From Blautia sp. (GTDB taxonomy: Bacteria; Bacillota; Clostridia; Lachnospirales; Lachnospiraceae): DNA of 64,000 nucleotides. The notes beneath the pieces were generated by a model. It searched no databases and was not told where the DNA came from. It saw nothing but the letters and a program-made list of their open reading frames with translations. Location: assembly GCA_017463155.1 (NCBI GenBank), contig JAFTPT010000038.1, positions 31,392 to 95,391 on the forward strand, given 5' to 3'. Both the position numbers and the translations under genes were made by a program. Of this stretch, positions 11,109-19,797 are shown piece by piece. Positions within the stretch are counted from its first letter, which is position 1. Every line of letters begins with the position of its first letter.

Positions 11109-12779
11109 ATGAAGATCCTGCTGGCGGCATGCAATGCCAAATACATACATTCCAATCCGGCGGTCTACGACCTTAAGGCCTACGCGGCGGAATTTGCGGA
11201 CAGTATCGAGATACATGAATTCACGATCAACCAGACGCAGGATGAGGTCCTGAAGGAGCTTTTCCTTGCGGCTCCGGATGTTCTGTGTGTTTCCTGCTAT
11301 ATCTGGAATATCCGCTTTATAACAGCATGGACAAAAGAACTGAAACAGGTCCTTCCGGGCACCGCCTTCTGGGCGGGAGGCCCGGAAGTTTCTTATGCGC
11401 CGGAAACCTTTCTATCGGAGCATCCGGAATTCTGCGGGGTCATGATCGGTGAGGGAGAGGCCGTATTCCGGGAACTGGCGGCAGGCTATCTGTCCGGTGA
11501 ACCTGATCTTTCGACCATCCCGGGTCTGGCATTCCGGGATAACGGCGTTATCCGGCTGACCGGACTTTGCCCGCCGGTCAGCCTGGACGATATCCCGTTC
11601 ATTTATAAGGACGTGGAGCTTTTTCACCATCGGATCATCTATTACGAGAGCAGCCGAGGATGTCCTTTTTCGTGCAGCTACTGCCTGTCATCCATCGACC
11701 GTCATCTGCGGTTCCGGAGTCTTTCGCTCGTACTGCCCGAGCTCCAGAGTTTTCTGGATCGGAAGGTTCCGCAGGTCAAGTTTGTGGACCGGACCTTCAA
11801 CTGCAGAAAGGATCACGCCATGGCGATCTGGAGGTATATCCGGGATCACGACAATGGCGTGACGAATTTTCATTTTGAGATCTCCGCCGACCTTCTGGAA
11901 GAAGACCAGATCAGGCTGCTTGGCACAATGCGGCCCGGGCTTGTACAGCTGGAGATCGGCGTACAGTCCACCAATCCGCTGACACTGCGTGCGATCAGGC
12001 GCAGCATGGATTTTGAACGTCTGGCCAGGGCTGTGCGGGCAATAGCGCGCGGCGGCAATATCCATCAGCATCTGGATCTGATCGCGGGACTTCCCTACGA
12101 GGATTACGAGAGCTTTCACCGCTCCTTCAACCAGGTCTTTCAGCTGCAGCCGGAGCAGCTGCAGCTCGGCTTCCTGAAGGTCCTGAAAGGATCCAGAATG
12201 CATGAGGAGGCTGACACCTACGGGATCCGGTACAAGCAGGAGGCACCGTATGAGGTGCTTTCTACACAGTGGCTTTCGTATTCGGAGATCCTGAAGCTGA
12301 AAACACTGGAAAATATGGTGGAAATATATTATAATAGTGGGCAGTTTCAGATGACGACGGCGTACGGGATCTGCTGTACGGGCGGGGATGCTTTCCGGTT
12401 TTTCGAACGACTGGCCGGTTTTTATGAAGAAAAAGGGTATGACAGGGTATCCCATTCCCGTATGGAAAGAGCCGAGATCCTGCTGGAGTACCTTGGGTCG
12501 CTTCCGGAGACACGGGATGACAGGAGCAGCGACCTTCTCCTGTATGACATGTATGTCCGCGAGAAGCTGAAGAGCAGTCCCTCCTTTGAACAGGACCAGA
12601 AGCCGTTTGAAAAAGCCGTCTGGAGCTATCGAAAGGAGCACAGGATCCCGCGGACGGCACATGTAGAGGTGTTCCGGGATGGCCGTGTTATCCTGTTTGA
12701 CTACGAGAGGAGAGATCCCCTTACGAACAATGCCATGGCCGTTGACATCACGGATGACGTGAAGCCGCTGACCGGCTGA
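11109..12779 (+). CDS. B12-binding-domain radical SAM protein (DUF4080 type)
   Basis: A 556-residue protein with an N-terminal cobalamin-binding-like Rossmann domain (about residues 1-140, ending in the GEGEAVFRELA segment). A radical SAM barrel follows, with its [4Fe-4S] cluster motif CxxxCxxC at Cys185, Cys189 and Cys192 (SSRGCPFSCSYC). The C-terminal part corresponds to DUF4080. Family members are annotated only as B12-binding radical SAM proteins; the substrate is unknown. The gene starts two bases after glyA and belongs to the glyA transcript. It is followed by a 40-residue membrane peptide gene. Confidence 0.9.
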   Translation: MKILLAACNAKYIHSNPAVYDLKAYAAEFADSIEIHEFTINQTQDEVLKELFLAAPDVLCVSCYIWNIRFITAWTKELKQVLPGTAFWAGGPEVSYAPETFLSEHPEFCGVMIGEGEAVFRELAAGYLSGEPDLSTIPGLAFRDNGVIRLTGLCPPVSLDDIPFIYKDVELFHHRIIYYESSRGCPFSCSYCLSSIDRHLRFRSLSLVLPELQSFLDRKVPQVKFVDRTFNCRKDHAMAIWRYIRDHDNGVTNFHFEISADLLEEDQIRLLGTMRPGLVQLEIGVQSTNPLTLRAIRRSMDFERLARAVRAIARGGNIHQHLDLIAGLPYEDYESFHRSFNQVFQLQPEQLQLGFLKVLKGSRMHEEADTYGIRYKQEAPYEVLSTQWLSYSEILKLKTLENMVEIYYNSGQFQMTTAYGICCTGGDAFRFFERLAGFYEEKGYDRVSHSRMERAEILLEYLGSLPETRDDRSSDLLLYDMYVREKLKSSPSFEQDQKPFEKAVWSYRKEHRIPRTAHVEVFRDGRVILFDYERRDPLTNNAMAVDITDDVKPLTG

Positions 12780-12819
12780 AGGATACCCGGAGATCCGGGA
12801 GAAAGGGCGTTCCATTCCG

Positions 12820-12942
12820 ATGGAACAGGTGATAAAAATGGGAATGTTTGATCCGAAAAAAAGAAAGATCATTACAGCGATCATCGTGATCGCGCTGGTA
12901 CTGGCGATGGTGATCCCGACGGCACTCGCGTATCTTCTGTAA
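12820..12942 (+). CDS. Small single-pass membrane peptide (40 aa)
   Basis: A short open frame encoding 40 residues: a basic segment (FDPKKRKI) followed by one hydrophobic helix of about 24 residues (Ile, Val, Leu, Ala, ending AYLL). AAAGGG lies 12 bases before this ATG; a second in-frame ATG at 12838 would give 34 residues. The stop codon overlaps the ribosome binding site of the next gene (TAAGGAGG). Position in the operon and codon use support a real gene. Function unknown; short proteins of this look are common in Clostridia. Confidence 0.6.
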   Translation: MEQVIKMGMFDPKKRKIITAIIVIALVLAMVIPTALAYLL

Positions 12943-12957
12943 GGAGGAGCTGCAGCT

Positions 12958-13578
12958 ATGATGCTGGGACCGGAAGCGATGGAAAAACTGCGTCAGGAAG
13001 TCCCGGGGCGTCTGTATCCGGAGGAGGAACTGCTCGTGGTATGCCCTGTCGCTCTTGCGGGAACGGTACAGCTTGTACAGAAGAACAGAGAAAGACTGTC
13101 CCCGCACTTTGCAAAAGGATTCCTGTGGAGGGCGGAACGTCTTGCGGAGGAATATGGCCTGGCGTCTGCCGGAGAAGGGCATGACGCCCGCACGCTCGAG
13201 CATCTGGCGGCCTCTTATGGCGCTACGCTTTTCATGCCTATGGGCGAGGGAGGATTTCTGGCCTGCCTGTGGAAAGCGGCCGAGGCGTCGCAGGTCGGAC
13301 TCGAGGCGGATCTTCGCGCCGTGCCGATCAGGCAGGAAACCATCGAGATCTGTGAGAACCTGTCGCAGCATCCTTACCGGCTGCACGCAGGCGGATCATA
13401 CCTGGTCGGCCTTACCGAAGGTGAACGGATGGCGGCACGGCTCCGGCGGGACGGTGTACAGGCATCGGTGATCGGATGTGTCCAAAAAGGCCGCAGGCGG
13501 CTTCTGTACAGCGGGAGCAGCGCAAGGTATCTGGACAGACCATCCATGAGTGAATACTGGGAGGTCCCGGAGGAATAA
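12958..13578 (+). CDS. AIR-synthase-related / hydrogenase maturation factor-like protein
   Basis: A 206-residue protein resembling the C-terminal domain of the PurM/HypE (AIR synthase-related) superfamily. The best matching part is the glycine-rich GEGGFLACLWKAAEASQVGLE (start shown), followed by the C-terminal half with LHAGGSYLVG. Database entries of this kind are often called hydrogenase maturation factor, but no hydrogenase genes are near and the N-terminal ATP-binding domain of HypE is missing, so that name should not be read as function. AAGGAGG precedes the ATG; the stop codon overlaps the start of trmL (TAATG). Confidence 0.65.
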   Translation: MMLGPEAMEKLRQEVPGRLYPEEELLVVCPVALAGTVQLVQKNRERLSPHFAKGFLWRAERLAEEYGLASAGEGHDARTLEHLAASYGATLFMPMGEGGFLACLWKAAEASQVGLEADLRAVPIRQETIEICENLSQHPYRLHAGGSYLVGLTEGERMAARLRRDGVQASVIGCVQKGRRRLLYSGSSARYLDRPSMSEYWEVPEE

Positions 13579-14072
13579 TGAAAATACATATAGTACTGCA
13601 TGAACCGGAGATACCGTCCAATACCGGCAACATCGGCAGGACCTGTGTCGCGGCGGGGGCGGATCTTCATCTGATCGAGCCGCTGGGGTTTCACCTGAGT
13701 GAAAAGGCGATCCGCAGATCCGGCATGGATTACTGGGACAAGCTTACGGTCAGCAGGTATCTTGATTACGAGGATTTCCTGAAGAGAAATCCGGGGATCA
13801 AGATCTATTATGCGACGACAAAAGCACGTAAGACCTATGCGGATGTGCGGTATGAGGACGGATGCTTTATCATGTTCGGCAAGGAAAGCGCAGGGATTCC
13901 GGAGGAGATCCTGTCGCAGCACCCGGAGGAGTGTATACGGATCCCCATGGGGGACGAGATACGGTCGTTGAACCTCAGCAACTCCGTGGCAGTGATCCTT
14001 TATGAAGCGCTTCGTCAGAACGGCTTTTCTGATCTTGAGAAAAAAGGAAAAATGAGAAACGGTGCCTGGTAA
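13578..14072 (+). CDS. trmL: tRNA (cytidine/uridine-34-2'-O)-methyltransferase TrmL
   Basis: A 164-residue SPOUT-class methyltransferase of the TrmL (YibK) family, which methylates the ribose of the wobble base of certain tRNA-Leu species. It has the N-terminal MKIHIVLHEPEIPSNTGNIGR, motif 2 with FGKESAGIP and motif 3 SLNLSNSVAVILYEALRQ, which together form the SAM-binding trefoil knot. It is of normal family length. The ATG overlaps the stop of the preceding gene. The last codons form the left arm of the terminator hairpin. Confidence 0.96.
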   Translation: MKIHIVLHEPEIPSNTGNIGRTCVAAGADLHLIEPLGFHLSEKAIRRSGMDYWDKLTVSRYLDYEDFLKRNPGIKIYYATTKARKTYADVRYEDGCFIMFGKESAGIPEEILSQHPEECIRIPMGDEIRSLNLSNSVAVILYEALRQNGFSDLEKKGKMRNGAW

Positions 14073-14101
14073 TAAAACCGGGGATCGTTTCTCATTTTTT
14101 A
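14048..14101 (+). terminator. bidirectional terminator between trmL and sensor kinase
   Basis: AATGAGAAACG pairs with CGTTTCTCATT, with an inner CCTGGT/ACCGGG stem, flanked by A-rich and T-rich runs on both sides. The left arm lies within the last codons of trmL, and the hairpin can stop transcription from both directions. Confidence 0.85.
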
Positions 14102-15523
14102 TTGTTCCGTTTCCTGTTTCGCTTTTGGAAGGGTGAAGATGAATTCTGATCCGACCCCTTCCGTACTGATCACATTGATATGCTCGTCATGTGCGAGAAT
14201 GATCTCCTTTACGATGGCCAGACCCAGACCGGATCCGCTGCGGTCCTTTCCGCGGGAGGCGTCTTCTTTGTAGAACCTGTCCCAGATCTTGGGAAGAGCT
14301 TCCTTGGAGATTCCGATGCCCTGGTCCTTGATGCTGAAAAAGATCTTTTCATTTCGCGAAGCGGTCTCCACGTTGATCGTCGTGTACGGCTTGCTGAATT
14401 TGATAGCGTTGTCCACAAGATTGTAGATAACCTGCTGGATCTTTTCCAGATCCGCGATGGTGAAGAGCGGGTCGTTGGAGGTATTGAACCATAATGTCGT
14501 GTGAGATTCCCGGCTTCGGCCTTCGAAGGTTTCCAGAACGGCCCGGACAACGGCGTTCAGGTCAAAGGTCTGCATCTGTAGATTCCGCTTGGATGCTTCC
14601 AGGCTTCCCAATGCGTTGAGATTGTGTGTCAGCTTTTCGAGCCGGGAGGCTTCATAATCGATGATACGGAGGTATTTTTCATACATTTCCGGAGGGATCG
14701 TGTGGTCCAGCATGGCTTCGGCATATCCCTTGATCGAAGTGAGGGGAGAGCGGAAATCATGGGATACATCTGCAATATACCGGCGCTGGAACTCCCCGTT
14801 CTCATTGATCTTATCCGCCATATAGTTGAGTGTCTTTGCCAGATACCCGATCTGGTTTTCTGTCTGGACAGGTATTGTATAGGAGAGATTCCCTCTTGCA
14901 AATTCCTCCGCGCCTTTCCCTACTTCCAGGATTGGCTTGTGGATGAATTTCCAGTAGAACAAAACCGGCAGCACGTTGGCTGTGGCCATGATCACCATCA
15001 GCAGGAGCAGGACGGGCAGGAACAGTCTTTCAAGACGTGCAACACGGTCCATATGATAATGCAGTGCAATATAACCGAGCAGGACGGGCCCATCGTGGAC
15101 CGGTTGGATGATGGTAATGTTTTTCTCTTCAAGAATTCCGCCGAAGGTGCCGACTTCGTAGTGGTGCCTTTTGTTGAATCTGGCTGCCATCTCCAGAAAA
15201 TAAGATTCTGAATAGCCTTCCGGTACGGAATCGCTGGAGCTTAGCAGCACGCCGTTTGCGTCCGTGAGCCACACAGTAAAGCGTCTGTAATCGGACAGGT
15301 ATTCGGTCTGTCTGACCGCCTGTGTAAATTTGCCGTCTGAAAACTGCTGCATGAATTCCTCGTCCATGGTAAGCGCATGGACCGTTCCTGCGTATTCGTC
15401 AGCCACGATGATGACGAAAATATGCTCGATCAGCGCACTTCCGAAGGGCGGGAGGATCAGAATGCAGATGCCAAGGATCAGCAGCTGTGTCAGAAGAGGA
15501 TGCACCGAAGCCAATCTGGTCAT
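14099..15523 (-). CDS. Membrane sensor histidine kinase
   Basis: A 474-residue two-component sensor kinase. Layout: first membrane helix about residues 9-39, an extracytoplasmic sensing region to about 160, a second helix about 167-190, HAMP linker about 190-243, then HisKA with the phosphorylated His255 in DVSHDFRSPLTS. The HATPase_c domain has N box NLVDNAIKFS, G1 DQGIGIS and G2 GSGLGLAIVKEI. The start codon overlaps the stop of the response regulator gene by four bases (ATGA), so the two are translationally coupled. The stimulus cannot be told from sequence. The overall form resembles PhoR/WalK-type kinases. Confidence 0.95.
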   Translation of the reverse strand: MTRLASVHPLLTQLLILGICILILPPFGSALIEHIFVIIVADEYAGTVHALTMDEEFMQQFSDGKFTQAVRQTEYLSDYRRFTVWLTDANGVLLSSSDSVPEGYSESYFLEMAARFNKRHHYEVGTFGGILEEKNITIIQPVHDGPVLLGYIALHYHMDRVARLERLFLPVLLLLMVIMATANVLPVLFYWKFIHKPILEVGKGAEEFARGNLSYTIPVQTENQIGYLAKTLNYMADKINENGEFQRRYIADVSHDFRSPLTSIKGYAEAMLDHTIPPEMYEKYLRIIDYEASRLEKLTHNLNALGSLEASKRNLQMQTFDLNAVVRAVLETFEGRSRESHTTLWFNTSNDPLFTIADLEKIQQVIYNLVDNAIKFSKPYTTINVETASRNEKIFFSIKDQGIGISKEALPKIWDRFYKEDASRGKDRSGSGLGLAIVKEIILAHDEHINVISTEGVGSEFIFTLPKAKQETEQ

Positions 15524-16221
15524 CTGTTCTTAACCTCAAATTTGTATCCGATCCCCCAGACCGTCGCGATCGACCAATCTTCGTGATCTTTGATCTTTTC
15601 ACGCAGACGCTTGATGTGGACGTCGACGGTGCGGGTATCACCGATATATTCATAGCCCCAGATATGATCGAGCAGCTGCTCCCTGGTAAAAACCTGATTC
15701 GGAGATGCGGCCAGGAAATAGAGAAGCTCCAGTTCCTTTGGAGGCATGTCGATCTGTTTTCCCATGTAGGTGACGGAATAGTTCGTCAGATTAATGGAAA
15801 GATCCGGATAGCTTACGGATTTTTCACCGGCCACGGAATGTCCCGGATGATTGCTGTACCTTCGCAGGACAGCCTTCACGCGCGCCACAAGTTCCTTGGC
15901 ATCGAAGGGTTTGATGATGTAATCGTCAGCCCCGAGCTCCAGCCCGAGAACTTTGTCGAAAGTGTCTGTCTTGGCGGACAGCATGATGATGGGAATATCA
16001 GAGGACTGACGTATTTCACGGCAGACCTGGTATCCATCAATGCCCGGGAGCATCAGGTCAAGGATGATCATATCCGGCGAATCGCTCCGGAATTTTTTCA
16101 GGGCTTCAATACCATCGTTTGCAATACTGGCTTCAAAAAATTCTTTCGTGAGATATAGCTGTATCAGTTCGGCAATGTTGTTGTCATCGTCAACGATCAG
16201 AATCTTCTGCTTTGTGGTCAC
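15520..16221 (-). CDS. OmpR/PhoB-family response regulator
   Basis: A 233-residue DNA-binding response regulator. The receiver domain spans about residues 6-118, with acidic pocket DDD (11-13), phosphoacceptor Asp55 in ILDLMLPG, a conserved Ser/Thr switch (MLSAK) and Lys in IIKPFDAKEL. A winged-helix Trans_reg_C domain (about 135-230) contains PPKELELLYFLA and the VDVHIKRLREKI recognition helix. It lies 19 bases downstream of mutS2 on the same strand and overlaps the kinase gene, so mutS2, regulator and kinase probably share a transcript. Confidence 0.95.
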   Translation of the reverse strand: MTTKQKILIVDDDNNIAELIQLYLTKEFFEASIANDGIEALKKFRSDSPDMIILDLMLPGIDGYQVCREIRQSSDIPIIMLSAKTDTFDKVLGLELGADDYIIKPFDAKELVARVKAVLRRYSNHPGHSVAGEKSVSYPDLSINLTNYSVTYMGKQIDMPPKELELLYFLAASPNQVFTREQLLDHIWGYEYIGDTRTVDVHIKRLREKIKDHEDWSIATVWGIGYKFEVKNR

Positions 16222-16240
16222 GTCTTTTTGTCCTCCGTTT

Positions 16241-18628
16241 TTACTTTTTGAATTCGACGATCGTTACCCCGGAGTCGCCTTCTCCGAATTCACCGAGACG
16301 GAAGGAAGCGACATGCTTGTTCTTTTTCAGATAGTCCTGGACCCCTTTTCTGAGGGCTCCGGTTCCTTTGCCATGGACAATACGTACCGTGGACAGATGC
16401 GCAAGGTACGCGTCATCCAGGTATTTATCCAGCTCTGTCACGGCTTCATCGACGGTCTTTCCGAGAAGATTGAGCTCGGTTGAGACAGAGGAGGATTTTG
16501 ACATACGGATCCGGCCGGCGCCTGTTTTCTGCAGGGAAGGTCCGGTGATCTCTGCTTCATCCAGAAGCTCAAGATCGGATATGTGCACCTTTGAACGGAT
16601 GATCCCCATCTGAACAAAAAGGAATCCTTTCGGATCAGGGCGGCTGGCGACCGTTCCCTTAAGGTTCATGCTCAGTACGCGGACAGCCTCGCCCGGTTTC
16701 AGATCTTCGGGCTTCAGCTCCTTTGAAGGCTTCCTGCGCTCTGCACTCTGCAGGGACATTCCCTGCTGGGCGTCATTCATCCGTTTCCGTATATTCTGCC
16801 GTTCCCGCTCGACGGCGGCCGTATCCACATGATCCTTCTGGAACTTGTGAAACAGTTTCATGGTCTGATCCGCGTATTCCTTTGTATCACGGAGGATCAC
16901 ACTGGCCTGTTCATTGGCTTCACGGAGGATCCTGGCTTTCTGTGCTTCCAGCTTCTGGCGGCTGTTTGCCAGTTCTTCGCGGATCCGTTCGGATTCTGCC
17001 TGGAGGCGGTCGATCTCCTCACGCTTGTTCTCCATTTCGATGCGGCTCTGCTCAAGGGAAGAGAGCACGTCTTCAAAGGATTCATCCTGCTCGCTGATCT
17101 GGTCTTTGGCTCTTTCGATAATGTGCTCGGGAAGGCCGAGCTTTAAAGAGATCGCAAAGGCATTGCTCTTGCCCGGAACACCGATCAGAAGACGATAGGT
17201 GGGACGAAGCGTCTCCACATTGAACTCGCAGCTGCCGTTCTCGACACCGGGCGTGGAAAGCGCATAGACCTTCAGCTCACTGTAGTGCGTCGTCGCCATC
17301 GTGCGGATGCCTCTCTCATGCAGATAGGAGAGGATCGAGATAGCGAGGGCGGCTCCTTCCGTCGGGTCGGTTCCGGCCCCGAGTTCATCGAACAGGACCA
17401 GCGAATGCTCATCGGCTTTTTCAAGAAACGATACCACATTCGTCATGTGGGAAGAGAAGGTACTCAGCGACTGCTCGATGCTCTGTTCATCTCCGATATC
17501 CGCGTAGATCTCTTCGAATACGGCCAGCTCACTCTGCTCGGCCGCGGGAATATGAAGCCCTGCCTGTCCCATCATGGTCAGCAGGCCGACGGTCTTCAGC
17601 GAAACTGTCTTGCCGCCGGTATTGGGACCGGTGATCACGAGCAGGTCAAAATCCTCACCAAGACGGATGTCGATGGGGACAACGTTTCCGGAAGGAATCA
17701 GCGGATGCCTGGCTTTACGGAGCCGGATCCGGCCTTCTTCATTGAACTGCGGCTCGGCTGCCTTCATATCCATGGCAAGGTACGCTCTCGCAAAGATGAA
17801 ATCAAGATCGACCATCAGCTGCAGATCGAGCAGGATCTCTTCACGGCAGGTAACAGTCTGCTCACTGAGACCAGCCAGTATGGCCTCGATCTCTTTCTGT
17901 TCCTTCAGTTCCATCTCACGGATCTCGTTGTTCAGCCGTACGATGGCCATCGGTTCGATAAACAGAGTGGAACCGGTGGAGGACTGATCATGGATCATGC
18001 CGGGGACCTGGTTCTTGTATTCAGCCTTGATCGGAATGCAGTAGCGTCCGTTTCGCGTGGTGATGACAGAATCCTGCAGATAGGATCTGGCGCTCCCGTT
18101 CAGGATGCTGTTCAGCTGGGAGTGGATCCGGTCGTTCGAGAGCCGGATGCTCCGCCGGATCTGGCGAAGGGCAGGGCTCGCGTCATCACTGATCTCATCC
18201 TCGGAAAGGATACACCGGCGGATCTCCGTAGTGAGAGGCGTCAGCGGTTCCAGCTGACTGAACATGGCATCCAGAGAGTCCATCTCTTCCTGGGAAGCAC
18301 GTTCTCCGCGGGAATAGGCTTTGACCCGGGAGACATTCTCAAGCAGCCTGCAGACGGTCAGCAGTTCCTGAATGCTGAGCGAGCTGCCGATCTCCGAACG
18401 CTTCAGTGAACCGCGGATGTCGCGGACGCTTCCGAAGGTGATCCCGCTTTTTTTGTACAGCCGTGTCAGTGCATCGTGGGTCTGTACCTGCATCAGGCGG
18501 ATGTGTTCAAGATCCGTGGAAGGCTCAAGTGTCCGGCAGATCTCCTTTCCCATCGGGGAAGAGGCTTTTTCGACCAGCATGTTGATAACTTTATTATATT
18601 CCAGTGCCTGGTATGCTTTTGTATTCAT
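16241..18628 (-). CDS. mutS2: Endonuclease MutS2
   Basis: A 795-residue MutS2 protein, of the standard length. It contains the MutS-type core and clamp (to about residue 320), ATPase with Walker A in ITGPNTGGKTVSLK (334-341) and Walker B/D-loop in LVLFDELGAGTDPTEGAAL. A coiled-coil region (about 520-620, rich in Glu/Arg/Lys) and a KOW-like segment follow, then a C-terminal Smr nuclease domain (about 718-795) with LNLLGKTVDEA and VHGKGTGALRKG. MutS2 acts on recombination intermediates and, in Bacillus subtilis, in rescue of collided ribosomes. It leads a three-gene leftward operon with its own promoter. Confidence 0.97.
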   Translation of the reverse strand: MNTKAYQALEYNKVINMLVEKASSPMGKEICRTLEPSTDLEHIRLMQVQTHDALTRLYKKSGITFGSVRDIRGSLKRSEIGSSLSIQELLTVCRLLENVSRVKAYSRGERASQEEMDSLDAMFSQLEPLTPLTTEIRRCILSEDEISDDASPALRQIRRSIRLSNDRIHSQLNSILNGSARSYLQDSVITTRNGRYCIPIKAEYKNQVPGMIHDQSSTGSTLFIEPMAIVRLNNEIREMELKEQKEIEAILAGLSEQTVTCREEILLDLQLMVDLDFIFARAYLAMDMKAAEPQFNEEGRIRLRKARHPLIPSGNVVPIDIRLGEDFDLLVITGPNTGGKTVSLKTVGLLTMMGQAGLHIPAAEQSELAVFEEIYADIGDEQSIEQSLSTFSSHMTNVVSFLEKADEHSLVLFDELGAGTDPTEGAALAISILSYLHERGIRTMATTHYSELKVYALSTPGVENGSCEFNVETLRPTYRLLIGVPGKSNAFAISLKLGLPEHIIERAKDQISEQDESFEDVLSSLEQSRIEMENKREEIDRLQAESERIREELANSRQKLEAQKARILREANEQASVILRDTKEYADQTMKLFHKFQKDHVDTAAVERERQNIRKRMNDAQQGMSLQSAERRKPSKELKPEDLKPGEAVRVLSMNLKGTVASRPDPKGFLFVQMGIIRSKVHISDLELLDEAEITGPSLQKTGAGRIRMSKSSSVSTELNLLGKTVDEAVTELDKYLDDAYLAHLSTVRIVHGKGTGALRKGVQDYLKKNKHVASFRLGEFGEGDSGVTIVEFKK

Positions 18629-18674
18629 GGGATGCTCCTGTCTGCTGTCTCAACAGCAGTTTTTTGATACTTTG

Positions 18675-18703
18675 ATTATAACAATGCATGGAGACCCATG
18701 CAA
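18675..18703 (-). promoter_or_regulatory. promoter of mutS2 operon (minus strand)
   Basis: On the minus strand TTGCAT, 17 bases, TATAAT, about 45 bases before the mutS2 start. Confidence 0.85.
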
Positions 18704-18844
18704 TCTTTTTTCTCCCGTATGGATATTTCATTGCCGGACGGTAAAAATATGCTGTGAAGCACAGACGTGGACAATCCACTGGCTTTTCTAATGGAAGTAT
18801 GGTATGATTACAGCACAAAAAAACGGTATCAGAAAGGATACATT

Positions 18845-19792
18845 ATGCGATATATCAATGAACTCCGTGAAGGAGACAGGATCAATGCAATCTATCTGTG
18901 CAAGCAGAAGACTTCGGCCGTCACAAAGAATGGAAAACCATATGAAAACGTGACGATTCAGGATAAGACAGGTTCTCTGGACGGAAAGATCTGGGACCCC
19001 AATTCACAGGGGATCGATGATTTTGATGTGCTGGATTATATTGAGATCATGGGTGATGTGACCAGCTTTGCCGGAGCGCTTCAGATCAGCATAAAGCGGC
19101 TTCGCAAAGCGTCAAAGGGTGAATATGACCCTGCGGATTATCTGCCTGTCAGCGGAAACAGCGCAGCTGATATGTATGCAGAGCTGCTGCAGTTCGTGGA
19201 CAGTGTCGGGAATCCGTTCCTGCATGCGCTTCTGACAAATCAGTTTACGGATGACGGGGCTTTCCGTGAGAAATTCTGCAGCCATTCAGCAGCCAAGTCC
19301 GTTCATCACAGCTTTGTGGGGGGACTTCTGGAGCATACACTTAGTGTGACGAGGCTTTGTGATTATATGGCCAAAACCTACCCGGTGCTGAAGAGAGATC
19401 TTTTGATCAGCGCTGCACTTCTCCATGATATCGGGAAGGTGGATGAGCTTTCAGAATTCCCGCTGAACGATTATACGGACATCGGGCAGCTGGTCGGTCA
19501 CATTGTGCTCGGGGCGCAGATGGTACGTGATCTTACAAAAGAAATACCGGATTTTCCGGAAGTCCTCCGGAATGAACTGATGCATTGTATTCTTGCTCAT
19601 CATGGGGAGCTGGAATATGGTTCACCGAAAAAGCCGGCTCTCGCAGAGGCTGTGGCATTGAATCTGGCTGACAATCTGGATGCCAGGATGGAGACACTGA
19701 CAGAGGTATTCACTTCCGATAAGAGCAAAAAGGACTGGATCGGATATAACCGTCTGTTTGAATCCAATTTACGGAAAACCGGTGAGGTCTGA
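18845..19792 (+). CDS. yhaM: YhaM-like 3'-5' exoribonuclease (OB-fold plus HD domain)
   Basis: A 315-residue protein with an N-terminal OB-fold nucleic-acid-binding domain (about residues 15-95, containing the VTIQDKTGSLDGKIWD signature) and an HD phosphohydrolase domain. The metal ligands of the latter are visible in HHSFVGGLLEHT, LLHDIGKVDEL, GHIVLG and ILAHHGELEYGSP. This matches the YhaM/CbfI family of Firmicutes. The start at MRYINELREGD is preferred over ATG 18767 because AGAAAGGATAC precedes it, the upstream ATG lies before the likely -10 box (TATGAT 18803-18808), and the family begins this way. rlmD follows after five bases. Confidence 0.92.
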   Translation: MRYINELREGDRINAIYLCKQKTSAVTKNGKPYENVTIQDKTGSLDGKIWDPNSQGIDDFDVLDYIEIMGDVTSFAGALQISIKRLRKASKGEYDPADYLPVSGNSAADMYAELLQFVDSVGNPFLHALLTNQFTDDGAFREKFCSHSAAKSVHHSFVGGLLEHTLSVTRLCDYMAKTYPVLKRDLLISAALLHDIGKVDELSEFPLNDYTDIGQLVGHIVLGAQMVRDLTKEIPDFPEVLRNELMHCILAHHGELEYGSPKKPALAEAVALNLADNLDARMETLTEVFTSDKSKKDWIGYNRLFESNLRKTGEV

Positions 19793-19797
19793 GCTTT

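Noticed and set aside
18642-18665. CTGCTG/CAGCAG hairpin followed by T6 between mutS2 and its promoter
   Set aside because: It looks like a plus-strand terminator, but no plus-strand gene precedes it. It lies in the mutS2 leader, where the T run is on the wrong strand to terminate mutS2.
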